A stretch of DNA of 64,000 nucleotides from Candidatus Nitrosopumilus sp. (GCA_018263505.1 JAANXA010000028.1:1-64000); one strand, 5' to 3'. Numbered from the stretch's first letter, positions 52,120 through 61,649 are shown. The notes: generated by a model not told the origin, from the sequence alone. Numbers and translations: made by a program.

Positions 52120-52920
52120 ATGGAGGTAATTGAAGTTCTTAAAGAAGCATCAACTCGAATTTTTAACAATGTAAAAGATATTGCTGGAACAGATAACGCT
52201 GCAGGAGATTTTGGGATAGGAGCAGGGGGAGATATTTCCAGAAATATAGACATAATTGCAGAAAAAACAGTATTAGATTTTCTTAAAGAAATAAATTTTG
52301 AATGTGTTGTTTTAGGCGAAGAATGTGGCAGAGTAGAATTATCAAAAGAGCCAAAAGGATTCATCATAATGGATGCAATAGATGGATCTGCAAATGCAGT
52401 TCGTGGAATTCCATTTTTTTGTAGTTCATTAGCATTTGCAACAAAAAATAATCTTAGTTCAATTACAGATGGAGTAATTACAAATCTTTCAAATGGGCAA
52501 ATGTATTGGGCATCAAAAAATAAAGGTTCATTTTTTAATGAAGAAAAAATTAGAGTTCATGACAAAGAACCAATCTATAAAATTATAGGAATCAACACAT
52601 CAGGAGCATCATCAAATTTGTTAAAGAAATTAGAACCAATTTCAAGAAATTATGAACATACAAGACATTTTGGAGCTAATGCCTTAGAAATGGCATTATT
52701 CGCCAAAGGTTTGATGGATATTTTTATTGATTTAAGAAACAAGATTAGAATTCAAGATATAGCAGCAGGGTATCTTATTGTAAAAGAAGCAGGAGGAATA
52801 ATAGTAGATGGAGATCTTAATCCATTAGATGCTGATCTTAGTTATTCTACAAGAGTATCTTTCATTATAGCTGCAAATCAAAAAATATTTGATGAAGTAA
52901 TATCGCAGATGGAACAATAG
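52120..52920 (+). CDS. Inositol monophosphatase / fructose-1,6-bisphosphatase family enzyme
   Basis: A 266-aa Mg-dependent sugar phosphatase. Metal-site motifs: VLGEECGRVEL (E), FIIMDAIDGSANAVRGIPFF (the DPIDGT motif with A for P) and IRIQDIAAGYLIVKEAGG (the WDxxAG motif with QD). Archaeal members hydrolyse inositol phosphate and/or fructose bisphosphate; the enzyme could serve gluconeogenesis in this autotroph. Confidence 0.87.
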   Translation: MEVIEVLKEASTRIFNNVKDIAGTDNAAGDFGIGAGGDISRNIDIIAEKTVLDFLKEINFECVVLGEECGRVELSKEPKGFIIMDAIDGSANAVRGIPFFCSSLAFATKNNLSSITDGVITNLSNGQMYWASKNKGSFFNEEKIRVHDKEPIYKIIGINTSGASSNLLKKLEPISRNYEHTRHFGANALEMALFAKGLMDIFIDLRNKIRIQDIAAGYLIVKEAGGIIVDGDLNPLDADLSYSTRVSFIIAANQKIFDEVISQMEQ

Positions 52921-52971
52921 ATTATTTCTAAGAGAAATATATTTAACCAAAGTCAAGAAAAATCTTCTTGT

Positions 52972-53814
52972 ATGGTAACTGAAACTAAAGCTAAAGTAAT
53001 TTACAGAGAATTATTGAAAGAGGATCTTGTAGTAATTAGATTAGTTCCAGAAACAGGAATGCCAGAATACAAAACAGGTCAATTTTTAACAATTGGTCTT
53101 CCAATTCCTGCAGAAAAAAAAATTGTTAGACGTGCATACTCTATTGCATCTCATGCAGAAAATAGAGATTATTTTGAATTTGTAATAAGATGGGTTAGAA
53201 AACCACTTCCAGGTCGTGTGACAACTGAATTGTTCTATTCAAGTGTAGGTGATGAAGTGTATCTAGGTGATCCTAGTGGAACTGCATTACAAATAAGTGA
53301 CACATTACATAATGGTGAAAAGGATAATAGACGAGTTATCTGTGTTGGGGGAGGAACTGGATTAGCACCATTTATTGCATTTGCAAAACATTTCCATGAT
53401 ACAAATGATAAAAGAGAAGTAATTGTATTACATGGTGCAAGTTATGTTGATGAATTAAGTTACAAAAGATTGTTAACTGATTTTGAATTAGAAAGTGAAA
53501 AAAGAGGAAGGGATCAATGGAATTTCAGATACAGAGCTGCAATTAGTAGACCAAAAGAATTCTTCAATAGATCATGGAATGGTCACGTTGGTAGGGTAGA
53601 ATCATTTTTCAAAGCAGACAAAAAAACAGGGTTATCACCAATTGATGAAATGGTAGGTGAAGAAATTACACCAGAAAATTCAATTATCTATATTTGTGGG
53701 TATCAAGGTACAATTGATGGAGTTATTGATTCAACGGCATCAAGAGGATTTGTTACAGAACATGAAAAAAAACCAGATGGAAGTTTTGGAATCAAATTTG
53801 AGTCATACGGATAA
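52972..53814 (+). CDS. Ferredoxin-NADP reductase-family flavoprotein
   Basis: A 280-aa FNR-type oxidoreductase. The FAD motif is RRAYSIASHAENRDYFEFVI (RxYS) and the NAD(P) loop is ICVGGGTGLAPFIAFAKHF; IYICGYQGTIDGVIDS is the C-terminal section. It likely passes electrons between NAD(P)H and ferredoxin. Relevant to this window, complex I lacks an NADH module, so ferredoxin could be its electron donor. TATA-like sequence precedes the ATG. Confidence 0.9.
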   Translation: MVTETKAKVIYRELLKEDLVVIRLVPETGMPEYKTGQFLTIGLPIPAEKKIVRRAYSIASHAENRDYFEFVIRWVRKPLPGRVTTELFYSSVGDEVYLGDPSGTALQISDTLHNGEKDNRRVICVGGGTGLAPFIAFAKHFHDTNDKREVIVLHGASYVDELSYKRLLTDFELESEKRGRDQWNFRYRAAISRPKEFFNRSWNGHVGRVESFFKADKKTGLSPIDEMVGEEITPENSIIYICGYQGTIDGVIDSTASRGFVTEHEKKPDGSFGIKFESYG

Positions 53815-53876
53815 AAAAAATTAATATAAAATACTTCTACCTGTGGATTTTTATATAGAGAATATTTTCGCAGAAC

Positions 53877-54044
53877 ATGGCAAATCTCAAGTGTAGAGAT
53901 TATGGATTTGAATGTGATTTTGTATCAGATGGCGAAATGGAGTCAGTAATAGTAGAATTTAGAGATCATACTGAAGAAGAACATGGAATAGATTATTCAA
54001 AAGAAGCAATTATGCAATTTCTTCTAAGAAAACAAGGATTATAG
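53877..54044 (+). CDS. DUF1059 family small protein
   Basis: A 55-aa ORF too short for the track: MANLKCRDYGFECDFVSDGE, then an acidic middle and IDYSKEAIMQFLLRKQGL. The C-x6-C (CRDYGFEC) opening and H-rich FRDHTEEEHG are typical of DUF1059, a widespread small domain of unknown function. A TATA-like ttatatag lies about 22 bases upstream. Confidence 0.8.
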   Translation: MANLKCRDYGFECDFVSDGEMESVIVEFRDHTEEEHGIDYSKEAIMQFLLRKQGL

Positions 54045-54048
54045 AAAA

Positions 54049-55137
54049 TTAAGAATCAGTTCTTTTCATTCTAATTGATAAAACAGGTAATTCTTTTTCA
54101 ATAATTTTTTCAACTGCAGGTACAATTCCAGAACGAGCTCTTACATTTTCTTCAAAAATTTCAAAGATTTGATCTCTAAATAATAATTTGATTCCAGGTA
54201 AAGCTGTAATTCCTTCATCAACTGTTCGAGGTTCAGATAAATCTAAAATCAATGTACCTTTTTTCTTATCTTCCATCATCAATCTAATTCGATCAAATGT
54301 GATTAAGAAATAATCAGAAGTGGTTGCAACTAAAATTATATCATATTTGTTAAAACTTGCCAAAACATCATCAAAGTCAACAGGATTTCCACTAAGAATT
54401 GTTGTAAATCCGGTGGCACGTTCAAGAGATCTACTAGTTACATCAAATGGAATTTCTTTTTTCTTCAAAGTTTTTGCAATCATAGCTGCCGATTCACCAG
54501 TTCCTATCAATAGAACTTTTTTCTTTGGATCTAATCCGGCTTTTTCATCTACAAGTTTTATTGCTATATCACCAAGAGAAACCACATCTTTAGCAATTCC
54601 AGTAATTTCTCTCATTTTTGTAGAGGAACGAATTACACTTTCAAATAATTTATTGAGAATTTTACCCGATGTACCTTCATTCTTTGCATTTTCTAACGTT
54701 TGAACAAGTTCATCAAATACTTCTTGTTTTCCAACAACAACAGAATCTAATCCAGATGCCAAACGTAATAATCGATGATAAACATCATCGCCTTTGTACA
54801 CTTCAAGAGTTTGATCAAAATGATCAATGTCAATTTGTTCTAATGAAGATAGAGATACCCAAGTATCCTTAATTTTATTTAACACAAGACCTTTTGCTTC
54901 ATCTCTTCTTGCATCAGGTGAATCATCTGTTTCAACATTGGTTACTGTAAAAATTTCCACTCTACTTGCAGTTTGAAAAATAATACATTCATCAACACCT
55001 GGAAGTTCTTTGAATTTTTTACATGCTGCTGAAACATCTTTGAAAGTGAATTTTGATAAATTATGTAAAGGGATATTTTTGAAAGTTACTCTAGTATTCA
55101 TTACATCAAAATTTACTTGGGCCATATCAATATCCAT
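54049..55137 (-). CDS. hemA: Glutamyl-tRNA reductase with the nucleophilic cysteine replaced
   Basis: A 362-aa GluTR, first enzyme of tetrapyrrole synthesis from Glu-tRNA. The fold is clear: GLDSVVVGKQEVFDELVQTL, FESVIRSSTKMREITGIAKDVVSLGDIAI and the NADPH motif VLLIGTGESAAMIAKTLKKK. But where the family has TCNR-E-Y, this reads FQTASRVEIF, with A57 in place of the catalytic cysteine. Either another residue (C51 is nearby) substitutes or the protein has changed function. The start at 55137 or 55125 overlaps the upstream gene. Confidence 0.85.
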   Translation of the reverse strand: MDIDMAQVNFDVMNTRVTFKNIPLHNLSKFTFKDVSAACKKFKELPGVDECIIFQTASRVEIFTVTNVETDDSPDARRDEAKGLVLNKIKDTWVSLSSLEQIDIDHFDQTLEVYKGDDVYHRLLRLASGLDSVVVGKQEVFDELVQTLENAKNEGTSGKILNKLFESVIRSSTKMREITGIAKDVVSLGDIAIKLVDEKAGLDPKKKVLLIGTGESAAMIAKTLKKKEIPFDVTSRSLERATGFTTILSGNPVDFDDVLASFNKYDIILVATTSDYFLITFDRIRLMMEDKKKGTLILDLSEPRTVDEGITALPGIKLLFRDQIFEIFEENVRARSGIVPAVEKIIEKELPVLSIRMKRTDS

Positions 55138-55811
55138 TATGCTTTAATTTTATTCCGTCCGCCTCTTGCTGTTCGAAAAACATTCATTCCAATGTAGAAA
55201 TTTTCATGAATAGATTCTAAATAAGTAATTTCATTTTTAATGTCTTGAATTTCTTTTTCTGAACTGTTAGGAGCGTTTTTTAATTTTTCTAGTTTTTCTT
55301 TTAATTCTTCTAAAAATGAATCAACACCACGTTCATAATTTGAAACACCTTCAAACTCTGGACTTAGAACGTGTTGAGGAACATATGCGGGAGTTTGATC
55401 CTTTGGTGTTTCTGCTGCTCTTGTAAGAGATTCCTGTTGATCAGCAGTCAATATAGGTCTAGGAAATCGATCTGATTTGTCTAAGAAAAATTCAGGTTCA
55501 CCCATTTCACGTCTAAAAATTTCTTCACCTTGTCGTTTGAATGTATAATTAGGATTTTTGGTAGTATCTGCTTTTACTTCAGCAGCTATTGCTTTATACT
55601 CAGCTTCAGCAGCTGCCTCTGCCTTTATTTTTGCAACTTCTACTTTAGCCAACGCTTCTTTAACTGCATTTTCTGCAGCTTCAACATCCTTTGCTGCATT
55701 TTCTGCAGCTTCTGATGCTGCAATAGTATTATTATCTACAGAAGAGGATTCAAGTTGAGAATCTTCAACAGATTTGGATTCTATATCTGATTCTTTTTTC
55801 TCTTCTGACAT
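55137..55811 (-). CDS. Alanine/glutamate-rich coiled-coil protein upstream of hemA
   Basis: A 224-aa protein of unknown function. Residues about 30-85 are a repetitive Ala/Glu/Lys helix (AENAAKDVEAAENAVKEALAKVEVAKIKAEAA), and a second coiled coil lies near 165-205 (ELKEKLEKLKNAPNSSEKEI). It shares one base with hemA (stop TAA/start ATG), so the two are translated together. It may be a structural or membrane-associated factor; no enzyme motif is seen. Confidence 0.7.
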   Translation of the reverse strand: MSEEKKESDIESKSVEDSQLESSSVDNNTIAASEAAENAAKDVEAAENAVKEALAKVEVAKIKAEAAAEAEYKAIAAEVKADTTKNPNYTFKRQGEEIFRREMGEPEFFLDKSDRFPRPILTADQQESLTRAAETPKDQTPAYVPQHVLSPEFEGVSNYERGVDSFLEELKEKLEKLKNAPNSSEKEIQDIKNEITYLESIHENFYIGMNVFRTARGGRNKIKA

Positions 55812-55941
55812 CAAAAGTCACTAAAATTGCCTGAATTTTAATATTTTTGTGAAAAGTTTTGATAAATGTTATTTTTGGCTAAAAAATCAAATATTGATCG
55901 GTAAGAATATTTCTAAAGCAGGAAATAAGAAAAGATGATGG

Positions 55942-56016
55942 CGCCCTCGGCGGGATTTGAACACGCGTCTCAGCCGTGACAGGGCCGAATTCTAGACCGG
56001 GCTATACTACAAGGGC
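55942..56016 (-). tRNA. tRNA-Asp (GTC)
   Basis: The reverse strand has acceptor GCCCTTG/CGAGGGC, anticodon stem CGGCC/GGCTG with loop CTGTCAC (anticodon GTC), T-loop TTCAAAT and discriminator G, as expected for aspartate. CCA not encoded. It is divergent from tRNA-Lys about 95 bases away. Confidence 0.92.
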
Positions 56017-56110
56017 ACTATTATCTTAAATCAAATTGCCAGATTAAAAGTTTCGGTAATAGAAAAAATTTGTAAAAGCCTAAATTATACGCGAAAAATA
56101 TTTTCATGGA

Positions 56111-56184
56111 GGGTCTATGGCGCAGCCAGGTAGCGCACCGGACTTTTAATCCGGTTGTCAAGGGTCCGAATCCCTTTAGACCCG
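56111..56184 (+). tRNA. tRNA-Lys (TTT)
   Basis: Acceptor GGGTCTA/TAGACCC, anticodon stem CCGGA/TCCGG with loop CTTTTAA (anticodon TTT), T-arm AGGG TCCGAAT CCCT and discriminator G. CCA not encoded. A T-rich run follows. Confidence 0.93.
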
Positions 56185-56491
56185 CCTTCATTTTCATCTT
56201 TTTAATTCAATATTCATAGAAAATTTTGGGTTCAATATTTGAAGGAAAAATAAAAAAATAATGTTATGAATTTTTAAAATACAGTAATTTTTTGAATATA
56301 ACAAAATTAAACTGAAATTCAACAGCATTTTCAAATTTTTCAATTAATTCACAAAATGAAATTATTCATTTTAAGAACAATGTTGTTTTATAGAATGAAT
56401 GAAAATAAAATGTATTTTCCAGCAACAAAAATAAAAATTCTGAATTTTACATATGTAAGAAAAAATTTGGATTTATTTTCTTTAAAAAGTA
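56185..56491. other. AT-rich non-coding spacer
   Basis: About 300 bases between tRNA-Lys and the 3' end of argH. It is very AT-rich. The 61-codon ORF in it (56356-56541) overlaps argH, lacks a domain and looks like chance. Apart from the tRNA terminator I see no RNA-like GC island, repeat or clear promoter. Confidence 0.6.
56187..56205 (+). terminator. T-rich terminator after tRNA-Lys
   Basis: ttcattttcatctttttaa follows the tRNA directly, a typical archaeal T-tract termination site. Confidence 0.45.
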
Positions 56492-57949
56492 TCAAGTTAA
56501 GACATCAATTTGTTTCTGTAAATTTTTTAGAGACAAATTAATTTTATTTTCTCTTTCAGTTAAAAGAATTCTGAAATCATTAATTTTTTGAATTCTATCA
56601 GAAATCATTCTTTTTTGTTCATCATAGCCAGAAGAACCATAAGACTTTCTTATTTTTAAAGAATTTACAACTGTGGTGGAAGAAATAATCTGAGAAAGAA
56701 TTTTTGGATCCACTGTTGTATCAGTTACAGCTTTTTCAATATCTAAAGAAGTTAATTTAGAAATAGGTTTTTTTGATTGGTGAGCTAAATGTACCAAAAT
56801 ACCTGAAATTTTATGAGTTACTCTAAAAGGAATTCCTTCTTGAACCAATTTTTCCGCAATATCAAGTGCAATAAGATTACTAGATTCTGTAACTTTTTTC
56901 ATTTGTTTTTCATTTACTTTTAGGGTGAGAAGAATTGATTTTAAAATCAATAAAGCACTGATAGAGATTTTAGAAGTAGACCAAATAGAAGATTTGATTT
57001 GTTGTAAATCACGTCCATAACCAGATGCTAATCCTTTAACAGTAGATAGAATTGCTGTAAGGTTTCCAATAACTTCAGCAGTTTTTCCCCTTGTTAATTC
57101 TAAAATGTCAGGATTTTTCTTTTGGGGCATTACACTTGAGGGAGATGTAAATTCATCAGCTAATTCAATAAATGAAAATTCAGAGGTAGACCAAATTACA
57201 AAATCTTCAGAGATTTTACTAAGATTAGTCATTAGAATAGAAACCATCGAAACATATTCTGCAACAAAATCTCTAGTACTTGTTGCATCAATAGAATTTT
57301 CTACAACATCATCAAATCCCAACATTTTTGCCGTACTATGTCTGTCAATTGGAATACTAGTACCACCAACTGGACCTGCACCAAGAGGACTTTGATTAAC
57401 TCTTTGAAATGTGTCAAACAATCTTTGAAAATCTCTAATTAATGCATCAGCATGAGCCAAAAGATAATGAGAAAATAGACCTGCCTGAGCTTGTTGCAGA
57501 TGTGTATACAAAGGCATGATAGTTTTTTGGTGATTCTTAGCTACAGAAACAAGAGATTCAACAGTATCCAAAATACAATTACAAAGAATATTAATATCAT
57601 CTCTAATTTTCATTCTAATATCTAAAACAACTTGATCATTTCTTGATCTTGCAGTATGCATTTTCCCTCCACTTGCCATACCTGCTTTTTTAATTACAAG
57701 TGATTCAATTAATTCATGGATATCTTCTGCACCAGATGATGAATCAAATTTTTCTTTTTTCATATTTTCTAAAACGGTTAAGATTTTTTTTGCATCATTT
57801 TTTTTTATAATATTATTTTGAAATAGCATTAAAGAATGAGCTTGACTTCCAAGAATATCATAAAGTGCAATTTCAGAATCATCATTAATTGATGAGACAT
57901 AATCCAAAGTGATATCACTCAAATCAGTATCAAGACGTGAACGATACAT
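56492..57949 (-). CDS. argH: Argininosuccinate lyase
   Basis: A 485-aa enzyme that splits argininosuccinate into arginine and fumarate. MYRSRLDTDLSDITLDYVSS start, KMHTARSRNDQVVLDIRMKI, THLQQAQAGLFSHYLLAHA and the flexible active-site loop SPSSVMPQKKNPDILELTRG are diagnostic. It stands alone on this strand; divergent from the MIP18-family gene. Confidence 0.96.
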   Translation of the reverse strand: MYRSRLDTDLSDITLDYVSSINDDSEIALYDILGSQAHSLMLFQNNIIKKNDAKKILTVLENMKKEKFDSSSGAEDIHELIESLVIKKAGMASGGKMHTARSRNDQVVLDIRMKIRDDINILCNCILDTVESLVSVAKNHQKTIMPLYTHLQQAQAGLFSHYLLAHADALIRDFQRLFDTFQRVNQSPLGAGPVGGTSIPIDRHSTAKMLGFDDVVENSIDATSTRDFVAEYVSMVSILMTNLSKISEDFVIWSTSEFSFIELADEFTSPSSVMPQKKNPDILELTRGKTAEVIGNLTAILSTVKGLASGYGRDLQQIKSSIWSTSKISISALLILKSILLTLKVNEKQMKKVTESSNLIALDIAEKLVQEGIPFRVTHKISGILVHLAHQSKKPISKLTSLDIEKAVTDTTVDPKILSQIISSTTVVNSLKIRKSYGSSGYDEQKRMISDRIQKINDFRILLTERENKINLSLKNLQKQIDVLT

Positions 57950-57970
57950 TACCTAAGGTTCTAGAATGGT

Positions 57971-57978
57971 TATATATA
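57971..57978 (+). promoter_or_regulatory. TATA box of the MIP18-family gene
   Basis: tatatata is centred about 25 bases before ATG 57999, so translation starts there, not at 57966. Confidence 0.55.
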
Positions 57979-57998
57979 GCATCGACGCTTTTGCCCAC

Positions 57999-58322
57999 AT
58001 GAGTCAAGACATCAAACAGATGCGGGTAAAAATTTTTGATGAATTATCAAAGATTGTAGATCCAGAAATTAACACTTCAATTGTTGATTTAGAATTAATT
58101 GATGAAGTTGATATTAACGATAGTAATGTTAAAGTCGATTTACATCTTACAAGTCCATTTTGTCCAGCAGTATTTGGTTTTAAGATATGTCAAGACGTTC
58201 ACGATAATTTATTGAAAGTGGATGGAGTTGATGATGTAAAAGTAAATGTTTCAAATCATTTCATGGCTGAACAAATCAACAATCAAGTAAATAATAGCCC
58301 AAATCCAAAAAAATTAGGTTAA
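57999..58322 (+). CDS. MIP18/DUF59-family iron-sulfur assembly protein
   Basis: A 107-aa protein starting MSQDIKQMRVKIFDELSKIV. The DUF59 signature is seen in IVDPEINTSIVDLELIDEVD and the conserved cysteine in LTSPFCPAVFGFKICQDV. Such proteins help deliver Fe-S clusters. Its neighbours include the Fe-S subunit SdhB, converging with a 4-base overlap, which fits that role. Confidence 0.85.
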   Translation: MSQDIKQMRVKIFDELSKIVDPEINTSIVDLELIDEVDINDSNVKVDLHLTSPFCPAVFGFKICQDVHDNLLKVDGVDDVKVNVSNHFMAEQINNQVNNSPNPKKLG

Positions 58323-59086
58323 CTTCTAAAACCTAACAAGTATCCTCGAAGGAATTGAATTCCCATAGCAGGATCAACACCTTTGGGACATACTTGACTA
58401 CATGAACCAGCAAAATGACATCTCCAAATACCATGAGACTCATCAATAATTTTCAATCGTGAATCCTTTCCTTTATCTCGACTGTCTGCAACATACCTAT
58501 ATGCTTGAGCCAATGCTTGTGGTCCTACAAATGAAGAATCAGTTGCCATTGTAGGACATGCAGAATTACATAAACCACATTTTATACAATTAGCAAATTG
58601 AATATACTGTTCCAATTCCTTAGGAGATTGTAAAAATTCTCGTTCATCAGTTTCTAATTCAGTATCATCACGAATAAGATAAGGTTTAATTTTTTGATGT
58701 GTGTCAAACAATCTTTCAAATTTTACTGCTAAATCTCGAATTATTGGAAAATTATTCATAGGTTCAACTGTAACAACATCAGAATCCAATTCACTAATTT
58801 TTGTAAAACAAGCTAATCTAGGTTTTCCATTAATCATCATTCCACATGAACCACATGTAGCCTGTCTACAAGAATATCTAACTGCAACTGAATGATCAAA
58901 ATGTTTCTTGACTTCAAGAATTGCTTCTAAAACAGTTGTCCATTTTTCATAAGGGACATTAAACTCCATAAATTTACTAGAGTCATCATGTTCAGGATTA
59001 TATCTTGATATTCTAAGCATTACAGATTTTGATGAAGATACAGGTGTTGATGTTTGTTCATTTGCAATGCTTGAAACTTGAGCCAT
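58319..59086 (-). CDS. sdhB: Succinate dehydrogenase iron-sulfur subunit
   Basis: A 255-aa subunit with three clusters: [2Fe-2S] in YSCRQATCGSCGMMINGKPRLAC, [4Fe-4S] in CIKCGLCNSACP and the third in CHFAGSCSQVCPKGVDP. It passes electrons from the flavin to quinone. Last gene of the sdhACDB operon. Confidence 0.96.
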   Translation of the reverse strand: MAQVSSIANEQTSTPVSSSKSVMLRISRYNPEHDDSSKFMEFNVPYEKWTTVLEAILEVKKHFDHSVAVRYSCRQATCGSCGMMINGKPRLACFTKISELDSDVVTVEPMNNFPIIRDLAVKFERLFDTHQKIKPYLIRDDTELETDEREFLQSPKELEQYIQFANCIKCGLCNSACPTMATDSSFVGPQALAQAYRYVADSRDKGKDSRLKIIDESHGIWRCHFAGSCSQVCPKGVDPAMGIQFLRGYLLGFRS

Positions 59087-59088
59087 TT

Positions 59089-59433
59089 CTATACCATCCC
59101 CATGTTAGTCATAATAATTGTTCTTGAACCATATGCAATCAATCCAATCATTGCAGCTAAACAACCATACGAAACAGCCTTTTCATAAATTTGTCCTTGT
59201 TTTAATTCTAATAGAATCACACGTAATCCATTAAAACCATGAACTGAAAGTAAAATTAGAATTAATTCTAACATAATAGCATATGGAACAAACTTGTAAT
59301 TTGCAATTACACTTTCATATTCCAAAGAGTCGGCAAATCCTTGAGTAAGTCTCATTAAAATATGAACAGCAACAAGTGCAACGGCAGCAAGTGCAGTCCC
59401 ATAATGGATTTTCATAATTGTGCTTTCTCTCAT
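59089..59433 (-). CDS. sdhD: Succinate dehydrogenase membrane anchor subunit D
   Basis: A 114-aa three-helix subunit starting MRESTIMKIHYGTALAAVAL. LLSVHGFNGLRVILLE is the second-helix signature, with a histidine suitable as heme ligand. ATG 59433 comes 2 bases after the sdhC stop and is preferred over 59445. Confidence 0.88.
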   Translation of the reverse strand: MRESTIMKIHYGTALAAVALVAVHILMRLTQGFADSLEYESVIANYKFVPYAIMLELILILLSVHGFNGLRVILLELKQGQIYEKAVSYGCLAAMIGLIAYGSRTIIMTNMGMV

Positions 59434-59434
59434 G

Positions 59435-59866
59435 CTATTCACCAAACATTACCGCCAAACCATACATTGTTGCAATTGCTGCAAGAAGAATTGCAGAATA
59501 AATTCCAATTTTATGCCTATAGTTTTGTGATGCAGGATCATATGGATAATCAGGTCTTGCAGGTGTTCCAACACCAATACCTCCATGTCCCAACATTACT
59601 CTAATTCCATTAACAGTGTGAAAAACACACATTGCAATTACTAATGCCAAAAAGATATGACCTTCAGTGGTTTGAGTAAGTGCAAGAAATTCATCCCATC
59701 CCACTTGTCCACGTAAAATATTACTTGTTTCATAAATGTGAGCAACAAAATATGCCAAAAGTCCTAGTCCGGTTAATCTCATTAACCAATATGCAACTCT
59801 TTCAATTCCATATCGAGTAGGATTTGCCATGCCTCCAATACCTGCTTTATGTTCATCTTTAGTCAT
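59435..59866 (-). CDS. sdhC: Succinate dehydrogenase cytochrome b subunit C
   Basis: A 143-aa three-helix protein: RVAYWLMRLTGLGLLAYFVAHI, CVFHTVNGIRVMLGHGG (the H-x3-G-x-R heme/quinone motif) and YSAILLAAIATMYGLAV. It anchors the complex and helps reduce quinone. Follows the sdhA stop directly. Confidence 0.92.
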   Translation of the reverse strand: MTKDEHKAGIGGMANPTRYGIERVAYWLMRLTGLGLLAYFVAHIYETSNILRGQVGWDEFLALTQTTEGHIFLALVIAMCVFHTVNGIRVMLGHGGIGVGTPARPDYPYDPASQNYRHKIGIYSAILLAAIATMYGLAVMFGE

Positions 59867-61579
59867 CTAGTATTTTCTCTCCACTGGCTGATATTTAGTA
59901 ATTGTAACAGGATGAGTTTTCATAATAGGTTCGTTTGGATCATAATAAGCAAGTGTATGATGTAAAAAGTTTGCATCATCACGTTTAGGATAATCAGTTC
60001 TTGCATGAGCACCTCTAGATTCTTTTCTATTGATTGCTCCAAGCAAAACAATTTCAGCTACTCTAAACATTGAATCAAGTTCCATTACATTTGAAAAGTT
60101 AGTGTTGTATTCCTTTGCTTTATCATCTACATGTTTCCAAGTTTGGGTTTTTAGTTCACGGATTTTTTTAAGACCTGCAACAAGATCAGTTTCATTTTTG
60201 TAAACATATGCTTTTTCATTCATTGTATCAGTTAGTTGTTGTCTAATCTCATATGGATTAACACTTCCATTACCTCTAAAAATCCCATCATAGATTCTTT
60301 TTTCTTCTGCTGCAACTAAATGATGTGGCCATGGGTTCGATTGAGATTTTTTCTGAATATAATCAACTGCTTGTTCTCCTGTAACTTTTCCCCATACAAT
60401 ACATTCAGAAGTTGAATTTGCACCTAGACGATTTGAGCCATGTACACTATTACATGCAGCCTCACCAGCTGCCCAAACTCCTTGAATTTCAGTTGCTCCA
60501 TCAATATCAGTATGCAGTCCACCCATCATGTAATGACATACAGGTCTAATATCGAGTAGATCTTTTGATGGATCAATTCCTGAAAACTTGATAGATATTT
60601 CTCTAATTCCACCTAATTTTTCTTTGATTTTTTCATCACCAAGATGTCTCAAATCAAGTTTCATACAATCAACTCCAGTTTCATGTTTGAATCCACGACC
60701 TTCTTGAATTTCAGTCATAATTGATCTAGATACAATATCACGTGGAGCTAATTCCATTTTACTTTCAGCATAAGTTTTCATAAATCGTTCACCCTTATTG
60801 TTTAGAAGGTAACCACCTTCTCCTCTTGCACCTTCAGTGATTAAAATTCCAGAAGGTAAGATTCCAGTTGGATGAAATTGTACAAATTCCATATCTTTTA
60901 ATGCCATTCCAGCACGTAATCCCATATCCAAACCATCAGGAGTTGAAGATAAAGCATAAGTTGAAAAACTATACAATCTTCCAGCACCACCTGTTGCAAT
61001 GATCAGAGCTTTTCCTTTTATTGTGTAAAAGGTTCCAGAAGATAATTCAATTGCTGTAAGTCCCATGAATTGTTTCCCATCATGAATAATTGATGTTGCA
61101 AACCATTCGTTAAGATATTCAATATTTTCAAATTTTTGACAGGTGTCATACAATGTTTGCATTTCAAAGAAACCAACTTTATCAGATGCATAAGTTGCTC
61201 GAGGAAAACTGTAACCTCCAAAATTTCTTTGATCAATTCTACCATCAGATCTTCTAGACCATGGCATTCCCCAATGTTCTAATTGATGAACCTCTTTTGG
61301 CATTTCAACACAAAGTCTTTCTGCAACATCTTGATCTGCAAGAAAGTCACTTCCTTTTACAGTGTCATAAACATGAGATTCAATTGTATCACCTTCTTCT
61401 TCAAAAAGAACTGCTGCGGTACCACCTTCAGCTGATACAGAATGAGAACGCATTACTTGTACTTTGGATACAACTCCAATTTTGAGATTGGGTCCTTTTT
61501 TTGCAGCAGCAATAGCTGCTCTTAATCCAGCTAAACCAGAACCACAAATAATTAAATCGAATTCTATTGAATCAACCAT
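59867..61579 (-). CDS. sdhA: Succinate dehydrogenase flavoprotein subunit
   Basis: A 570-aa flavoprotein: FAD-binding IICGSGLAGLRAAIAAAKKG, covalent-FAD histidine in RSHSVSAEGGTAAV, HPTGILPSGILITEGARGEGG, and catalytic-site HGSNRLGANSTSE. It oxidises succinate to fumarate in the citric-acid-type reactions. First gene of sdhACDB and divergent from padR. Confidence 0.96.
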   Translation of the reverse strand: MVDSIEFDLIICGSGLAGLRAAIAAAKKGPNLKIGVVSKVQVMRSHSVSAEGGTAAVLFEEEGDTIESHVYDTVKGSDFLADQDVAERLCVEMPKEVHQLEHWGMPWSRRSDGRIDQRNFGGYSFPRATYASDKVGFFEMQTLYDTCQKFENIEYLNEWFATSIIHDGKQFMGLTAIELSSGTFYTIKGKALIIATGGAGRLYSFSTYALSSTPDGLDMGLRAGMALKDMEFVQFHPTGILPSGILITEGARGEGGYLLNNKGERFMKTYAESKMELAPRDIVSRSIMTEIQEGRGFKHETGVDCMKLDLRHLGDEKIKEKLGGIREISIKFSGIDPSKDLLDIRPVCHYMMGGLHTDIDGATEIQGVWAAGEAACNSVHGSNRLGANSTSECIVWGKVTGEQAVDYIQKKSQSNPWPHHLVAAEEKRIYDGIFRGNGSVNPYEIRQQLTDTMNEKAYVYKNETDLVAGLKKIRELKTQTWKHVDDKAKEYNTNFSNVMELDSMFRVAEIVLLGAINRKESRGAHARTDYPKRDDANFLHHTLAYYDPNEPIMKTHPVTITKYQPVERKY

Positions 61580-61649
61580 TTTTCAGTAAAACTTGCTTTG
61601 GACGTGATAAATATGTAGTAATTGCTAGGCACAGTATTAAAATTAAAAT

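Noticed and set aside
56356-56541. 61-aa ORF before argH
   Set aside because: It overlaps the argH end, has skewed composition from AT-rich DNA and no recognisable domain or promoter.
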